Origin: Narthecium ossifragum
Lineage: Eukaryota > Streptophyta > Magnoliopsida > Dioscoreales > Nartheciaceae
Reading direction: 5' to 3'
Length of the DNA: 64,000 bases
Assembly (NCBI GenBank): GCA_963920575.1
Contig: OY986971.1
Span: 13,320,492 to 13,384,491 of the forward strand
Shown one piece after another: positions 42,401 through 54,340 of this stretch. Positions within the stretch are counted from its first letter, which is position 1; each line of letters starts with the position of its first letter. The position numbers and the translations under genes are program-made. The notes below the pieces were generated by a model. The model was given only the letters and a program-made list of their open reading frames with translations. It searched no databases and had not been told where the DNA came from.

Positions 42401-43453
42401 TTGCGTACCATTCGAGGCATAGTAAGACAGTTCGCGCCGTTCTTCCGATTGCTCAACAGAGGTTGTTGAGGCATCACCCACCATTCCAGACGTCATCAGA
42501 CAGTCTTCAGAGGGCTTAGCACAGATCAGATAGAGACTCCTGACGACGCAGAGCAGACGAGAGTTACGCAGCGGATTAGTCAGAGTTGGCAGAGAACAGA
42601 GGCCGGACAAGGTGGAGGCCGAGGTAGCCCTACTCCGATAGTTTGCACCAGAGTCATGACGACGTGGAGCGACGACAACACAGATGCCTACGGGGATACA
42701 TCATGGACTTCGTCATCAGCTTAGTTGGCATCGGTGCAGAGGTCAGAAAAGAGAGTTCTTTCCTTGTTACCTCACCAGTCAAAGGCGGAGACGGAATACC
42801 GACATACAACATAGGTGTTGCAGTCCTTTTCTAGTGCCTGAGTGGGTGTCATAGCATGACATACTTCATCTTTGATCTAGATATCGTCACCCAACTTTTC
42901 AGAAAATCAGTACATATCAGGTCAGAGTTGACACAAGACTTTGTGCAGATCAAAAGCGACGACCATTGGAGACACAATTGGCGACAAAGTGTCATTTCAG
43001 ACGATACAAGATAGATCCATTCAGTGTTGGCAGCAGAGGTGCCGAGGAGGCGACGTTCAGTTATGTCATGCGTCATCAGACGTGATGATTCGAGCTTGGG
43101 CCAGCTCCATTACACAAGAGGGTAGGCAGTTCAGATCATTGGTAGGAGAGAGCAGTTTCGAGAGATAGAACGGTTCATTCAGCTTTAGTCCTCTGGAGGT
43201 GCAGAGGTGTTGTAGGGGTAACTTGGGAGCGCTAGAGGCGCATGTGCAGTTTGTCCCAAGTGGTTCTCACCCGAGGTGTTTCTTCGTCTTGTGTGGCCAT
43301 TGCGGGCATTGATGCCCGATGCCTTGTGTGGTTGCTCAGGTTACGAGCTTGCTAACCTTTCTTGTCTTGTGCAGGTATGTTTGTTTTTGTTTTGTTGTTT
43401 CCGACCCTACTCTTATCAAATTTCGGGACGAAATTTCTTTAAGGGTGATAGGT
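39462..43453 (+). pseudogene. Decayed internal region of a second Tekay-type element (B)
   Basis: 39471-39560 repeats the leader of element A at 38361-38460 (AGGTCTAGAACATCC and T-rich continuation), so a second internal region starts here without its own LTR. Degenerate gag-like words follow. Around 41430-41500 an RT-like stretch survives (KIRDCDIP, FSTRY). Around 42300-42370 an integrase-like stretch survives (EDMLRACVLDAVGSWEEYVA). The end (43421-43453) carries CGGGACGAAATTTCTTT and AAGGGTGATAGG just before LTR B, typical of the Del/Tekay polypurine region. Many stops, frameshifts and deletions. Confidence 0.6.
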
Positions 43454-46400
43454 TGTGAGGACCCGTCCCTCCAACCCGGTCCGACCGTGGTAGGTCGAGG
43501 GTCTGGTTTTGTAGTTTGGCTTGGTTGGCCTTGGTTTGCGATCGGTTGATCGTATAGCTGCTTTTGGACCCCAAGGGCAATTTGGTAAATTGCGCCTTGG
43601 CGATCGGTTTCACACCTGCGTAGTGCACACACAGCCTTAATTGATGTAAGTGATTGAATAGATCCAGTAGGAGCATCCGCGATCATCAGATCCGGATGAG
43701 ATTGCGACGAGATCACAATTTGGGTTCAAATCGGATCCAACCTAATTAGTTGACTCAGCTAGACCAGCTACTTAAGTGGCTTAGGTTTCTCTTCTCTCTC
43801 TCTTCCTTTCTTTTCCTTTCTTTTCCTTCTTTTTCCCTCTCCCTTTCCCTGCCTTTCTCGTGCCCAACCCTCCTCCTTCTCCTTCCTTCCCTTCTTTCTC
43901 CCATGGCAACCCTCCCTCTCTCCCGCGGCGACCCCGTCCCTTCCCCGGCGACCTGGAGGCGGCGACGAGGGCCCCTCCTCCTTCTCCTTCCTCCCGTCTC
44001 GCTCTTCCGCGGCAGCCCTCTTCCTTCTCCGGCGATGGCTGCGGCTATGGGAGGGCTCCGGCGGGTCTCCGACGAGCTTGAGGCAGAGGCGGCGACGTGG
44101 GACGGCGGATTAGCAAGGATTGAAGCTTGGATTTGCGTTTTAAGGTAGGGTTTCTATCTTAATCTTTGGATTAAGCTAGATCTAGGGTTGGTTTGTTGAA
44201 TATGTAGTTTTGTTTGTGTTAATTGATGCTTGTAGGCTTAATTGTTAGCTGATTAGAGTTTGAGAGGATTTTATCTCGATTTTTATCTGGATTTATGTAA
44301 GCTTTTCCCGGATTTGTTGTCGAAACCCTGTTTTCCTGTGAGTTGAGCCGTTCGAGCTCAGATCTTTGCTCGTACATGCATGATCTCATCTAACCATCAG
44401 CATGAGAGTTGTAGATCCGTGGATCTACTCTCCGATCCAACTGATTTCATAATTTTTGGATTTATATACGATTTTTGGCGAATTGTTTCCTAAACTCCTG
44501 CGAAACAGAAATTAAGAAATTGATTAGTAAAATCTGAGGAAATTAGACTTCAATTAGACCTAATTCTTGGTCAGCATGTTCCTAGAATGTTAATCTATTT
44601 CTGCCTATGTTTAATTTGAAATCTGAAGTTGTTTGGATGTTGAATTGTAATGTTTTTGTCGCCTCTAACGGTGGTTTACTGTAGCAATCCGAGAATTAGC
44701 TTGTTAGTGGATTTCTATGTTCTAATTAGTCCCTTGATGCATGCTTAGTAATTGATTGAAGCTTCATGCAATTTAATATGGATTTTATCCCGATTTTTGG
44801 AAGTTTTTCCCGGATTATACCGAAGCTCTGTTTTTCTACAAGCTGAGCTGTTCTAGCTCAGATCTGGGCCCGTACGTGCATGATCTCGTTTGATTATCAA
44901 GAACAAAGTTGTAGATCATCGAATCTACTTTCAATTGACGCTTATTTCATAATTTTCAGATTTTCGTACGATTTATTATGAATTGTTCCCTGATCTGCGA
45001 CGAAACTGAATCTTTAATAAAAGCTTGGGTTTTTGTCCGAAAATGGAGTTTTTCTTAATCTATTTGCTTCGGTCTTCTTGTAGTAGATTGCTAAGGTTGT
45101 TAGATATCATGTATATGAATTCTAGGGTAATTATGAAGGATTTATGCCGAGTTTTAAGCATGTGTAGCTCTAGATTTCAATCATGCAAATATTATCTTTT
45201 CTCACAATTAATGTTAATCTTGTTAGACTTATGTGTGTATTTAATTGCGTAGACTAAATGGGCTGACAATATGTCCTTTACCGCTTTGTGGTTGAACCAA
45301 GGGAGTCATGCCCTTGGGATGTTTAGATAACTGAATGAGCCGAAGTTGTGCCCTAGTGTTGTTTATTATATTGTTGTTGATTGATGATTGCGTGGCCGGG
45401 GTTGTGCCCCCGTTGTAAAAATGACGGTTGACGGCTGTGGATGCCGTCGTAATACCGAAATTTCGATTGAATGTGTTGTTGCTTGTTTACGGCCCGTGGG
45501 CGCCGTTATAATATTGGATTATTGTAATTTAGACCTTTATCTGCTTTATGCATGTTTACCCCTTGGCGAGCTGTAGACTATGCCTAGCCCTGTATGTTGT
45601 GATGTCATATTGTTGCATGTATGAATTCCTCTTAAATGTGTGCGTGCGCATAGCATGCATTTGCTTGCATTAGAGGTATCAGGCTAGGTGGTAGGCAATG
45701 GATTCGATCGCCGATCCGAGGTTCTCGGGTAGCCCGGGTCTAGCCCTAGGACCGGGGTTTGGGGTAGTCGAGGATTAGGACGTGATTGTCATCAATTATT
45801 ATGTTTGATATTATTCGAGGATTATTAGGTAGTCGGACTGGAATATTGTTGTTGAGGTTTAAAGGTCGTGTTGTTTCTCCAAGGCCAATTGCTAAGGATG
45901 GATGTCGATGCGTTCCCTGACATGTGTGTCCCCGCGAGAGATGGTATGACTGGGCAAGGTGGTACCTGGACAGGAGCCCGCAGTCTTGGTTTCCTCTCGT
46001 TTGTTCTTGGGTAAGGGTGATCCCGCATGGTACCGTTCCCCTGTTGGTGCTTAGGGTGATCTTGGTAACATGTTCAAGAGAGAGGTTCATGACGGGAGCC
46101 ATTGGGACATCGATAGGGTTATGGGACCCTTGGCATTCCTTAGACTTAGGTGAAGAGACAACACAGTTGTTGTTTTCCTCCCTTCAGTGTGACGTATAAT
46201 AGCGTAGAACCTTACTGAGCTTTGTTGCTCACTCCTACCTAGGCTGCATCGGCGATGCAGGTCGATGCAGTCCTTTCCTTTCAGGTGATCTTCTGGGCGT
46301 TGGCGCGTCATTCTCGAGGTGATCGTGGACTTGGAGTTTCGAGGAGTACTTGACGATCATGGAGTTTCCCCTTTTGTTATTAGTTGTATATTTGCAGTAG

Positions 46401-46692
46401 TATTAAATGTATAATTTCCCTCTTCGAAGATTTGATCATATGTATTAAATTGTTTAATGAGGGTTGATGAAAGTATTTTATCAAAACCTGTACTAATTAG
46501 TGAAACTTGTAATAGCATATTCATATTCATGTTGAATTTAGAACTATTAAATTTATCGTTTTAATTTATTGTGAAGATTATAATTGTACAGGGTTCAAAT
46601 TGAGAAATACAGGGGAGGCTCTCGCCGTTTGATTTTAGATTTAGGACCTTCATGTCTCGGCCCAGATGGGTTTTCTGGGTCGGGGCGTGACA
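43454..46692 (+). repeat. LTR B, Tekay/Del-type (3,239 bp)
   Basis: TGTGAGGACCCG...GGTCGGGGCGTGACA. The start matches the LTR at 62171 and the solo LTR. Matching blocks include TTCATAATTTTTGGATTTAT with ATACGATTTTTGG and AATTGTTTCCTAA (near 44440-44500), which recur at about 63530-63580. It contains a GC-rich leader-like stretch with an open frame (43903-44148) and a donor (AAG|GTAGGGTTTCT, 44145), then a distant acceptor (GATGCAG ending 46260). It follows a polypurine-like motif, so it is the 3' LTR of element B. No matching 5-bp flank was found. Confidence 0.85.
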
Positions 46693-47992
46693 GGCGGGAC
46701 AGCTTGGGTAGATCGGGTCTGTCGATCTTGTTCTTTGGAGGTTGGAGGCCTCCTTGTCTGTCTAGACCTGCGGGTGCTAGACATGACAGGCTTCGATGTG
46801 ATACTCGGTATGGACTGGTTAGCAGCATACCGAGCTATCATCGACTGTGGTCGCTTGGACACCCGGCGGGACACAATTTGTGCTGTTGGGGGATCGGTTC
46901 TCAGCCGATTCCTTTGCTTGTGGTGTGGGGAGGCATGGCAGCGAGCTCTCAGCCGTGTTGGCCAGCCTGTCCCTGTTCAGTACTGAGGGAGTGCAGCAGA
47001 GCAGTTTTCCCAGGATTGTGTGCGACTACACCGACGTGTTTACCGAGGTGTTGCCAAGGCTTCCACCGCCCAAAGAGGTTGATTTTGAGATCACCCTAGT
47101 GCCAGGTACCGCACCGATCTCTCTCCCAGCTTTCAGGATGGCACCAGCAGAGCAGAGTCAGTTGAGGACCCAACTAGACGAGCTTACTAGCAGAGGTTTG
47201 ATCCGTCCCAGCATGTCTTCCTGGGGGGCGCCAGTGTTGTTCGCAGAGAAGAAGGGCGGTACCCTTCGACTTTGCATAGACTACATGCGGCTTAACAGGG
47301 TGACGGTGAAGAACATGTATCCGATGCCGAGGATCGACGACTTGTTTGACCAGCTGTGAGGATCTTTAGTGTTCTCGAAGATCGACCTCCGCACCGGCTA
47401 CCACCAGTTGAGGGTTCGGGATTGCGACATACCGAAGACGACTTTTCGGACTCGGTACGACCATTACGAGTTCGTGGTGATGCCGTTTGGACTGACGAAC
47501 GCACCAACATCGTTCATGGATCTCATGCAAAGGATCTTCCGGCCTTTCCTAGATCAGTTCGTGGTGGTGTTCGTCGACGACATTCTGATCTACTCCTGAT
47601 CAGAGGCGGAGCACGAGTGACACTTGGCGACAGTGGTGCAGCTACTTCGGGAGCATCGGCTTTATGCCAAGGCTTCCAAGTGCGAGTTCTGGCTTGCATA
47701 GGTGGGATTCCTTGGGCACGTGGTGTCGGCAGCAGGGATCTCAATCGACCTGGCCAAGGTCGAGGCAGTGGTGCAGTGACAGAGACCGAGGACAGTGTTC
47801 GAGGTCCGTAGTTTTCTAGGCCTGGCGGGTTACTACAGACGGTTCGTGCGGGACTTCTCCAGAGTTGCCGGACCGTGGACAAGACTGACACAGAAGGCCG
47901 TCCCGTTCGTGTGGGATGATGCTTGTGAGCGAGCCTTCATGGAGCTGAAGACGAGGTTGACCAGTGCGCCGGTGCTGATCGCTCACAAACGT
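46693..47992 (+). pseudogene. Protease and reverse transcriptase of Tekay/Del-type element, cut off by Athila LTR
   Basis: Order: protease end ([20 protein letters not shown]), linker, RT fingers ([57 protein letters not shown]), palm ([33 protein letters not shown] with the FVDD box) and thumb (VRSFLGLAGYYRRFVRDFSR). RNase H stops abruptly after LTSAPVL at about 47984, where the Athila LTR begins. In-frame stops lie near 47357, 47597 and 47700 and before the thumb, several at positions expected to be Arg or Gln. The opening 16 bases repeat the LTR A/PBS junction sequence (GGCGGGACAGCTTGG). Confidence 0.85.
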
Positions 47993-50900
47993 TGTCGTTA
48001 AAACGTTGCTAACCTCAATCAAATCTTAAATTTATATCCTTATTTAATCACTAATACTACTACGTAGACTAGTGGTGAAATCCGGAGTCGAAACACAGGG
48101 AATTACCAGGAAAAACAAAATCAATTCTCAAAACTCTAGATCAAAGCCAACAACTTCAATGATAGATTGATCAAACTGAAACTATCTAAGAAAGCAAAAG
48201 AAAATATTAAGGTTTTAATCAACTGAAAAAGATGTCTTAGGAAATACACAATCCACTCTAGTTTCACCCTTAATCTTCCATAGTCATCATCTTGATCACT
48301 TCTCTAAGCATTATGGATTGTATGGCTACAAGCTCACACGAATCCCTAAAAGAAGGTTTTATGTTTCCTATGACATAATTTATCTTTGTTTGGCATAAAT
48401 GATCTTTGGTCCTACCATTATCTTAAGTTATTCTACTCCTAATGACCTTAGCATGACTTATATTCACATAGCATAGATTATCTTAAAAGCAAATCACAAA
48501 CCACATAAAAACTATCTCATGAATCTCTACAATCAAGTACAACCATCATGTAGGACTAAGCATACGTCAACGGAACTCTGTTCCTTCAACTCTATAATCA
48601 TTAAGAACATATTTATGAAATTATACGTAGAGAAGTTCACAAAAATTCAACTAAGAAAGATCAAAAGTTACACTAGGGTTTCATGGTATTCCTAAGAACA
48701 AGAAATCTAGCCACTCATCTCTTGGAAATCATGAATCGGTGTAGAAGATGAAGCCATTGATCCCCGCGGAAAGATCGCCGTCTTCAAAACCCTAACCCTC
48801 TCCTCCAAAAGTGCTCCAAAAGATTACAATTTTCGACTGGAATATCCCCTTATGTCTCAGAAACCCCCCATCTCGGAATTAGAAGTTAGAGTTGAACTTA
48901 AACTCTAATTTCCCTAAATTCCGGGCTGTTGACGTCATCGGAGCGATCCATCGAACTCAAATCCGATCCATCGCTGTAGTTGGTCTGACAGGGTCATTAA
49001 TTGCCACGTCATTAATTAATTTCTTCAGCTTTTCTCTCCAACTTCCATACTTCTGACTTTGATTCAAACACTGGCGCCGATGTAGACCGAATCTCACAAA
49101 GTCTTCAACATGAAAGTTGTAGCTCTTGAAGTATTCTTGCATTGCCCAGAATTTCCGAATATTTGAAATTGTGTAGAATTTCTGGTGATTTATTTCCAAA
49201 CAGTCGACGAAGCAGTCTTTTTTGCAAATTTTAGTGATTTTTGGCCGAATTTCTGATATTTCTTCTCAAATCCTACTTAAACATGAAATCAACCAATATT
49301 TTCACGCCCGGCCCAAATGAATCCGAATCCTTACAAAATTTCAGAGAGAAAAAAAAAATTCGACATGACCCTTGAGCACAGGCGCGCGTGTTCACAATTA
49401 CAACATGTCTACAAGATAAGAACCTCTATGGAAGATCAACCACATAGCCACTAAAATTATTCCATGACAACTCAATAATTTAGTATAAACATCCGGATTC
49501 AAACACATGAATCAATCTAATCCAAATACATAATCTAAAAGATTAATTACAATATCTTGATTCTGAATACATGAATCGACTTATTACTCAAATCTCATAA
49601 TTCCAAAATCACTATAACTCTCAAATGAATGTAATGAAATAAAATAAATGAACTTAATGCCAAATCCTCCAACGATCTCAAACTCGGCCGTCATCACCTG
49701 ATGAACCTGCAAAAGTAGGGGTGATCAAAAGCCCAGTAGGAGACTAACTAATGACACACAAGAAACTAACTAATAACCCGCATGAAAAATACAATGTAGT
49801 CTGACGCCTAAGTCTTAGCTCAAGGAAAGTCACAACCTAAGCCCAAGCTCACAATCGACCCATCGATCTCCACCACGGTCCGGGCGACTACCCTGCCAAC
49901 CGTGGGCACAACTCGCTCTCCACCACAGTCCGGGACATTACCCTGCCAACTGTCGGCACAGCTAAACTGGCGTCGACCAGCAGACATTAGGCTACCCCTA
50001 ATAGCCACTAAGACTAAGGTTCCAGGGATCAATCAATTCTCGAACGACAACAATTTACTTCTCTCCTCCAGTTTGGATTTCATAAACATTTTCCTAAAAC
50101 CCCGATCGATCACGGGGACCACGTCCACCCGTAGCCTCGATCGCAAGTTTCTAGACCCGACTCCCGGCCTAGACTCATGTCATGAGCACACGTACAAATT
50201 CTACATTACACATCACGATGTCTCAACAAAGAACCACAGTATATCGAGCAATTGTACCCGTCTACATACTACTAGCCAATTGACATAACATTCATTACCA
50301 ATCACACTTCTATACATATGCACAATGCAAGTAAACAACATAACATTTGCACCAGACAAAGCAATATTAATACGAGTATACATCTATCATTTAAAAGCAT
50401 CATAAGAATTATAGGTATCACCATATCATCCATGTGTAGTTCACCTACGTACCAATAGGCGATTCTACATCACATTCATTGCACGGCGATAATTAATTTT
50501 AAGTATGCATTCTGGATAGTCCACCTACCTCAAACTGTGTAGAAAACAAGCTTACGCCAAGATCCAAGCACCTTAACTTTTCCTAAGCCTTCACGGATCT
50601 GTTTCAAGAATGCCCAAACCAAAACTCATAAATAGCTCATTCAAAAGAAGCTGCTAGTCTGGAGCCTTGCAGAATGTTCCGACTATGACAACAATACAAC
50701 TGAAACATAAGAGAGCTTAGAACCCACATGCATAAGCTCTACCCAAGAGATCAGAACCAACCCCAAGCAAGGTCATTCTATTCAATCACAACCCACATAA
50801 CCGATGTTTAACTCTAGTATAGGTCAGCATTCAATCACTTAAGACTCAGCTAAGATGCATGATACAAAGCAAGGTCCCCAACAAGACAAGCACTCAAGCA

Positions 50901-51917
50901 TCAAAGTTTCTAATAATCCCAGCACCCCGGCTCTTATAGAAGCAGGGAACAATAACAGAGAGGGAAGAATTTGATCTACAATATCTACAGCAAAGAAGAA
51001 AAAAATCAAATTTCTCCAACGCAACTGATCAGGGAAGTAGAGGGACATCGACAGCATGATCCAACTCTCTTAAACCCAGCACTCAGTCATCCAAACCCCA
51101 CGAACAACTCAACCAAGGCTACTGTGGCATAGAGGCAAACCCTCAAACACCCTACGTGCATACTCAGAAGATCGCTAGTAAGCACCCAATGCCCATCGGC
51201 CATAACCTCCCATGAATCCGATTCAAAGACAAAGACGAAATAGAAATCCCTAGATCAGCAAATGATCCAAAAGAAATCAAACCCAACATCCACAGATCCA
51301 AACCAGAACAACAGAAACCACAGATCGAATGAAATCCCATCAGAACTACAAAAGAAATCAAACAACAATGACATCGATCAATGGGCACCCGACATTTAAA
51401 GATTCAAACCAAGCATTAATTCAAAACAAAGTAAGAAAGAAACTAGGAACTCAAGAACACCCCATCCGATAAATCTCAAGTTCAAACAAAACCAACAAAT
51501 CAAACAGTCGAAGTCCGTCGGAAGAAAACGCAGCAAGGAGAAAGGAGAACAAGGTGAGGAAAGAAGGAAGGATAGGGGAAGGAGGTGGCTAACCTCCGAC
51601 TGGCGAAGAACTCTCCTCCACCGGCGGCGTTGATCGCGGCCAACGTCGAGCTTCTTTCCCCTCGTCGCTGGCGGCGGCTAGAAAAGGGACGAAGGGAAGA
51701 ATAAGGAATTAGGTTAGCCGATCGGTTTTCATCTAGGGTTAAGTATAATTAGGTGGTCTTTTGCTAAAACACCCCCTAGCGATGTAGAAATTAAAGTAGG
51801 TCTCCAGATTTACATATAGGTCTTCACAAATATGATATCAAACACACCTACTCTTGGCATAACAAAGGTAATTTAAGGGGTTTAATTAGGAATAATTAGT
51901 GACTTATACTTATCACA
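47993..51917 (-). repeat. Athila-type 3' LTR, interrupted by a nested LTR fragment
   Basis: On the minus strand it starts TGTGATAAGTATAAG at 51917, after a polypurine-like GTTGGAGGG, and ends near TTTTAACGACA at 47993. The end region carries AATTCCCTGTGTTTCGACTC and CACTAGTCTACGTAGTAG, and further up AGATGAGTGGCTAGATTTC, all typical words of Athila LTR tails. About 2.4 kb of different sequence (49306-51770) sits inside it. It lies directly downstream of an Athila integrase. Confidence 0.6.
49306..51770 (-). repeat. Nested Tekay-like LTR fragment (5' end missing)
   Basis: Minus-strand features resemble the other Tekay-type LTRs. There is a GC-rich leader with donor (GGAG|GTTAGCC near 51593), a late block CTACTGGGCTTTTGATCACC, an acceptor (TTTTGCAG ending 49707), and a terminus GGGCCGGGCGTGA. 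The conserved TGTGAGGAC start is absent. Boundaries within the Athila LTR are approximate. Confidence 0.4.
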
Positions 51918-54340
51918 CCCTCCAACTTACACTTTGCTAGTCCTCGAGTAAAGAAAAGATAAAAAGAAAAAAATAAAACTAAATAGCCACTTTCGTAGGT
52001 CTCACGATTGCACTTAGCATGTGCAACAAGCCTTTAAACCCATGGGTTACCCCAGTAGAGGAGTTATAGTCTCCTGACGGTTTTCAGGGATGACACCCAG
52101 AAACATCTATACATTCCCTTGAATATATCATTCGAAATCAATCATAATACTCATCAACTCTAATGCATGAAATATAAATAATATCCATAAATATAACCTT
52201 CAACTCATAGTCGCATAAAAACATAGTAAATCAAAACATGTTATAACATATTTCCAATACTTCAGCATATTTAATTATGATTAAAAATAACTTTAACACT
52301 CCTGTGTGTGAATGGGGTTCCACATGCTTCAGAGTATCAATCATATCTAAACACTTCAACTATTCAAGATCACAATCCTATTCAGCACATATTTTCCACT
52401 CATCACATAGTAATCTCAGCTTTTTTTTTCATTTTTCTTTTCAGTTTTCTTTTCATTTTTTTTCTGCAGGAATTTCAACTGTTTTACGCGAACAACACAC
52501 TTTATTTGGCACATTGCCCGGTTACTAAGTATGAAACCCTTATTTTTTTATTCCAGGAAATTCAACCGTTTTACACGAACACCACGCTGGTTAGGCACAC
52601 TGCCCGGTTACTAAGTTGAAAATCCATTTTGCCCCCCCTTCTCCGGAAAATTCAACCGTTTTACGCGAACACCATGCTGGTTAGGCACATTACCCGGTTA
52701 CTAAGTTGAAAGTCCCTTTTTTTCCGCATACTCAGATAATTACATGTGTTCATGTATTTTCTGTGTCATGACATAGAATTGTAAAGCTAATATCCTAATA
52801 TCATGCTTAGAATCTAATATCAACCCCTTAACATGTGGAAGTGAACATGTGCATTAGGATATGTCAAGCTATCCTTAGATCATGGTAAAAGTGTGAAACT
52901 ATAGAAACAATATCATACATAGCAAAAATTTACTATTTCTTATATGACATACAAGTCTCAAAATAATTCATAAGATAAATTTCTAAAACATGCACATTTG
53001 TCAAATCATATCATAATTTCATTCTTTTGACATAATTCAAGGGATGTATAATATTTGGTTACCAGAAAAAAATATGAGCATGAAATTTATAAATGCTACC
53101 CCCAACTTAAATGTAATTGCCCCCAATTACTATTGATAAACCCAAAATAGCGCTGCCACATAAATACAAAAAAATCACCGCCATTGGCAATAAAATTTAG
53201 TCCTCCCAAGCATAACCTGCCAAAGAAATACATACATTTCCCAAAAGTTCAAATATAACTCATGAAAGTTCATAAAGGTACTAGAATGAGAAAAAATTTC
53301 AACAGAGTCTCCTTTATATTTTCATGATATATTAATCTGTACAATCCTTCATCCACATAAATTGAAATATAAACATAAAATCTTAAAATACATCGAAGCA
53401 TCCATGCACAACACAAAAAAAAATATTCATCATCCAAAATTTCATCCAGATTAAAGATCGAGACCGTCCGATTCGAAATCGAAGCTCTGTAGCATCTGGA
53501 TCGTGTCCTGTAGCAGTTGGACGGCTGAGAGCTCACCGGCGATGGATCAACGATGAAACCTCGTCGTCGGAGGATGGGAAGGGTATAGGAAGAATCGTAG
53601 ATGCTTGAGGAGGTCTCCGGTAAGCTCTAATCGAAGAATCGAGGCCTCCAGGTGACAGATCGGAGGTGAACGGCTCGGAGGAAGACGATGATCGGAATTG
53701 GATTCCGATGATCGGAGCTGCAATCAAGGATGGCACGAGGTGAGGAAGGATCGTGGAGGCATGGGGAATGGTCCTATGGTGCTGGATTGATGAATTGAGC
53801 TTCCAGACGGTGGAATGAAGGTGGTCGGAGCGGTGGTTTCGTCGAAGCTTGAAGCCGAGGATCTCAGCACCAAGGAAAGGATTTGATGGTGGTGGAAGCT
53901 TCGTGGCGATCGGAGGAAGCTTGTGGAAGTGTTTGGGAGCGGTAAACGACCGCGGGTGATGGTGAAGACGACGGCCGAGGGGCTCGTCGGCGTCGGAGGA
54001 GAAGGTTTCGAAGGAAGAGGAGGACGGAGTTAAATAGGTGGAAGGTTGGCGGAGGTTATGGTACTAGTTTGGAGAGATGAGGGAAGTCGGAGAGACGGCG
54101 ATGGGCGGTGGGTGGCGACAGCTCGGGGACGAGCCGGGACGACGAGCCGTGATCTAACAACGGAGCGGGAGGAGAGAGGAAAAACAAGGAAATGCAAGAA
54201 AAATCCCAAAAAATAGAAAAAGACATGGAAAAATTCTAAAAATTAAGAAAAATCCTAAAAACTAAAAAGAACTCCTAAAAACTGGGTTGCCTCCCAGCAA
54301 GCGCGCAATTTTACGTCTTTCGCTAGACGTTCCAAAAAAC
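51918..54340 (-). other. Athila 3' noncoding region
   Basis: No env-like ORF is readable. A GC-rich block (53500-54180) has open frames without recognisable domains. GGGTTGCCTCCCAGCAAGCG near 54284, just after the integrase stop, is a common sequence in this position of Athila elements. A three-copy tandem repeat lies at 52471-52715. Confidence 0.5.
52471..52715 (+). repeat. Three-copy tandem repeat in Athila 3' region
   Basis: Three copies of a roughly 68-bp unit with a period of about 90 bp. Each contains TTCAACCGTTTTACGCGAAC-like sequence, then GCTGGTTAGGCACATT and CCCGGTTACTAAGTTGAAA. Unit bodies are well conserved while the T-rich spacers differ. Confidence 0.85.

Noticed and set aside
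39582..43168. Open frames of 60-180 codons on both strands in the Tekay B region
   Set aside because: Shadows of decayed gag-pol; only short RT- and integrase-like words are recognisable, in changing frames.
43750..44148. 132-codon open frame starting near the LTR B leader
   Set aside because: Low-complexity Pro/Ser/Leu-rich translation within an LTR leader that ends at a putative splice donor; equivalent LTRs do not keep the frame.
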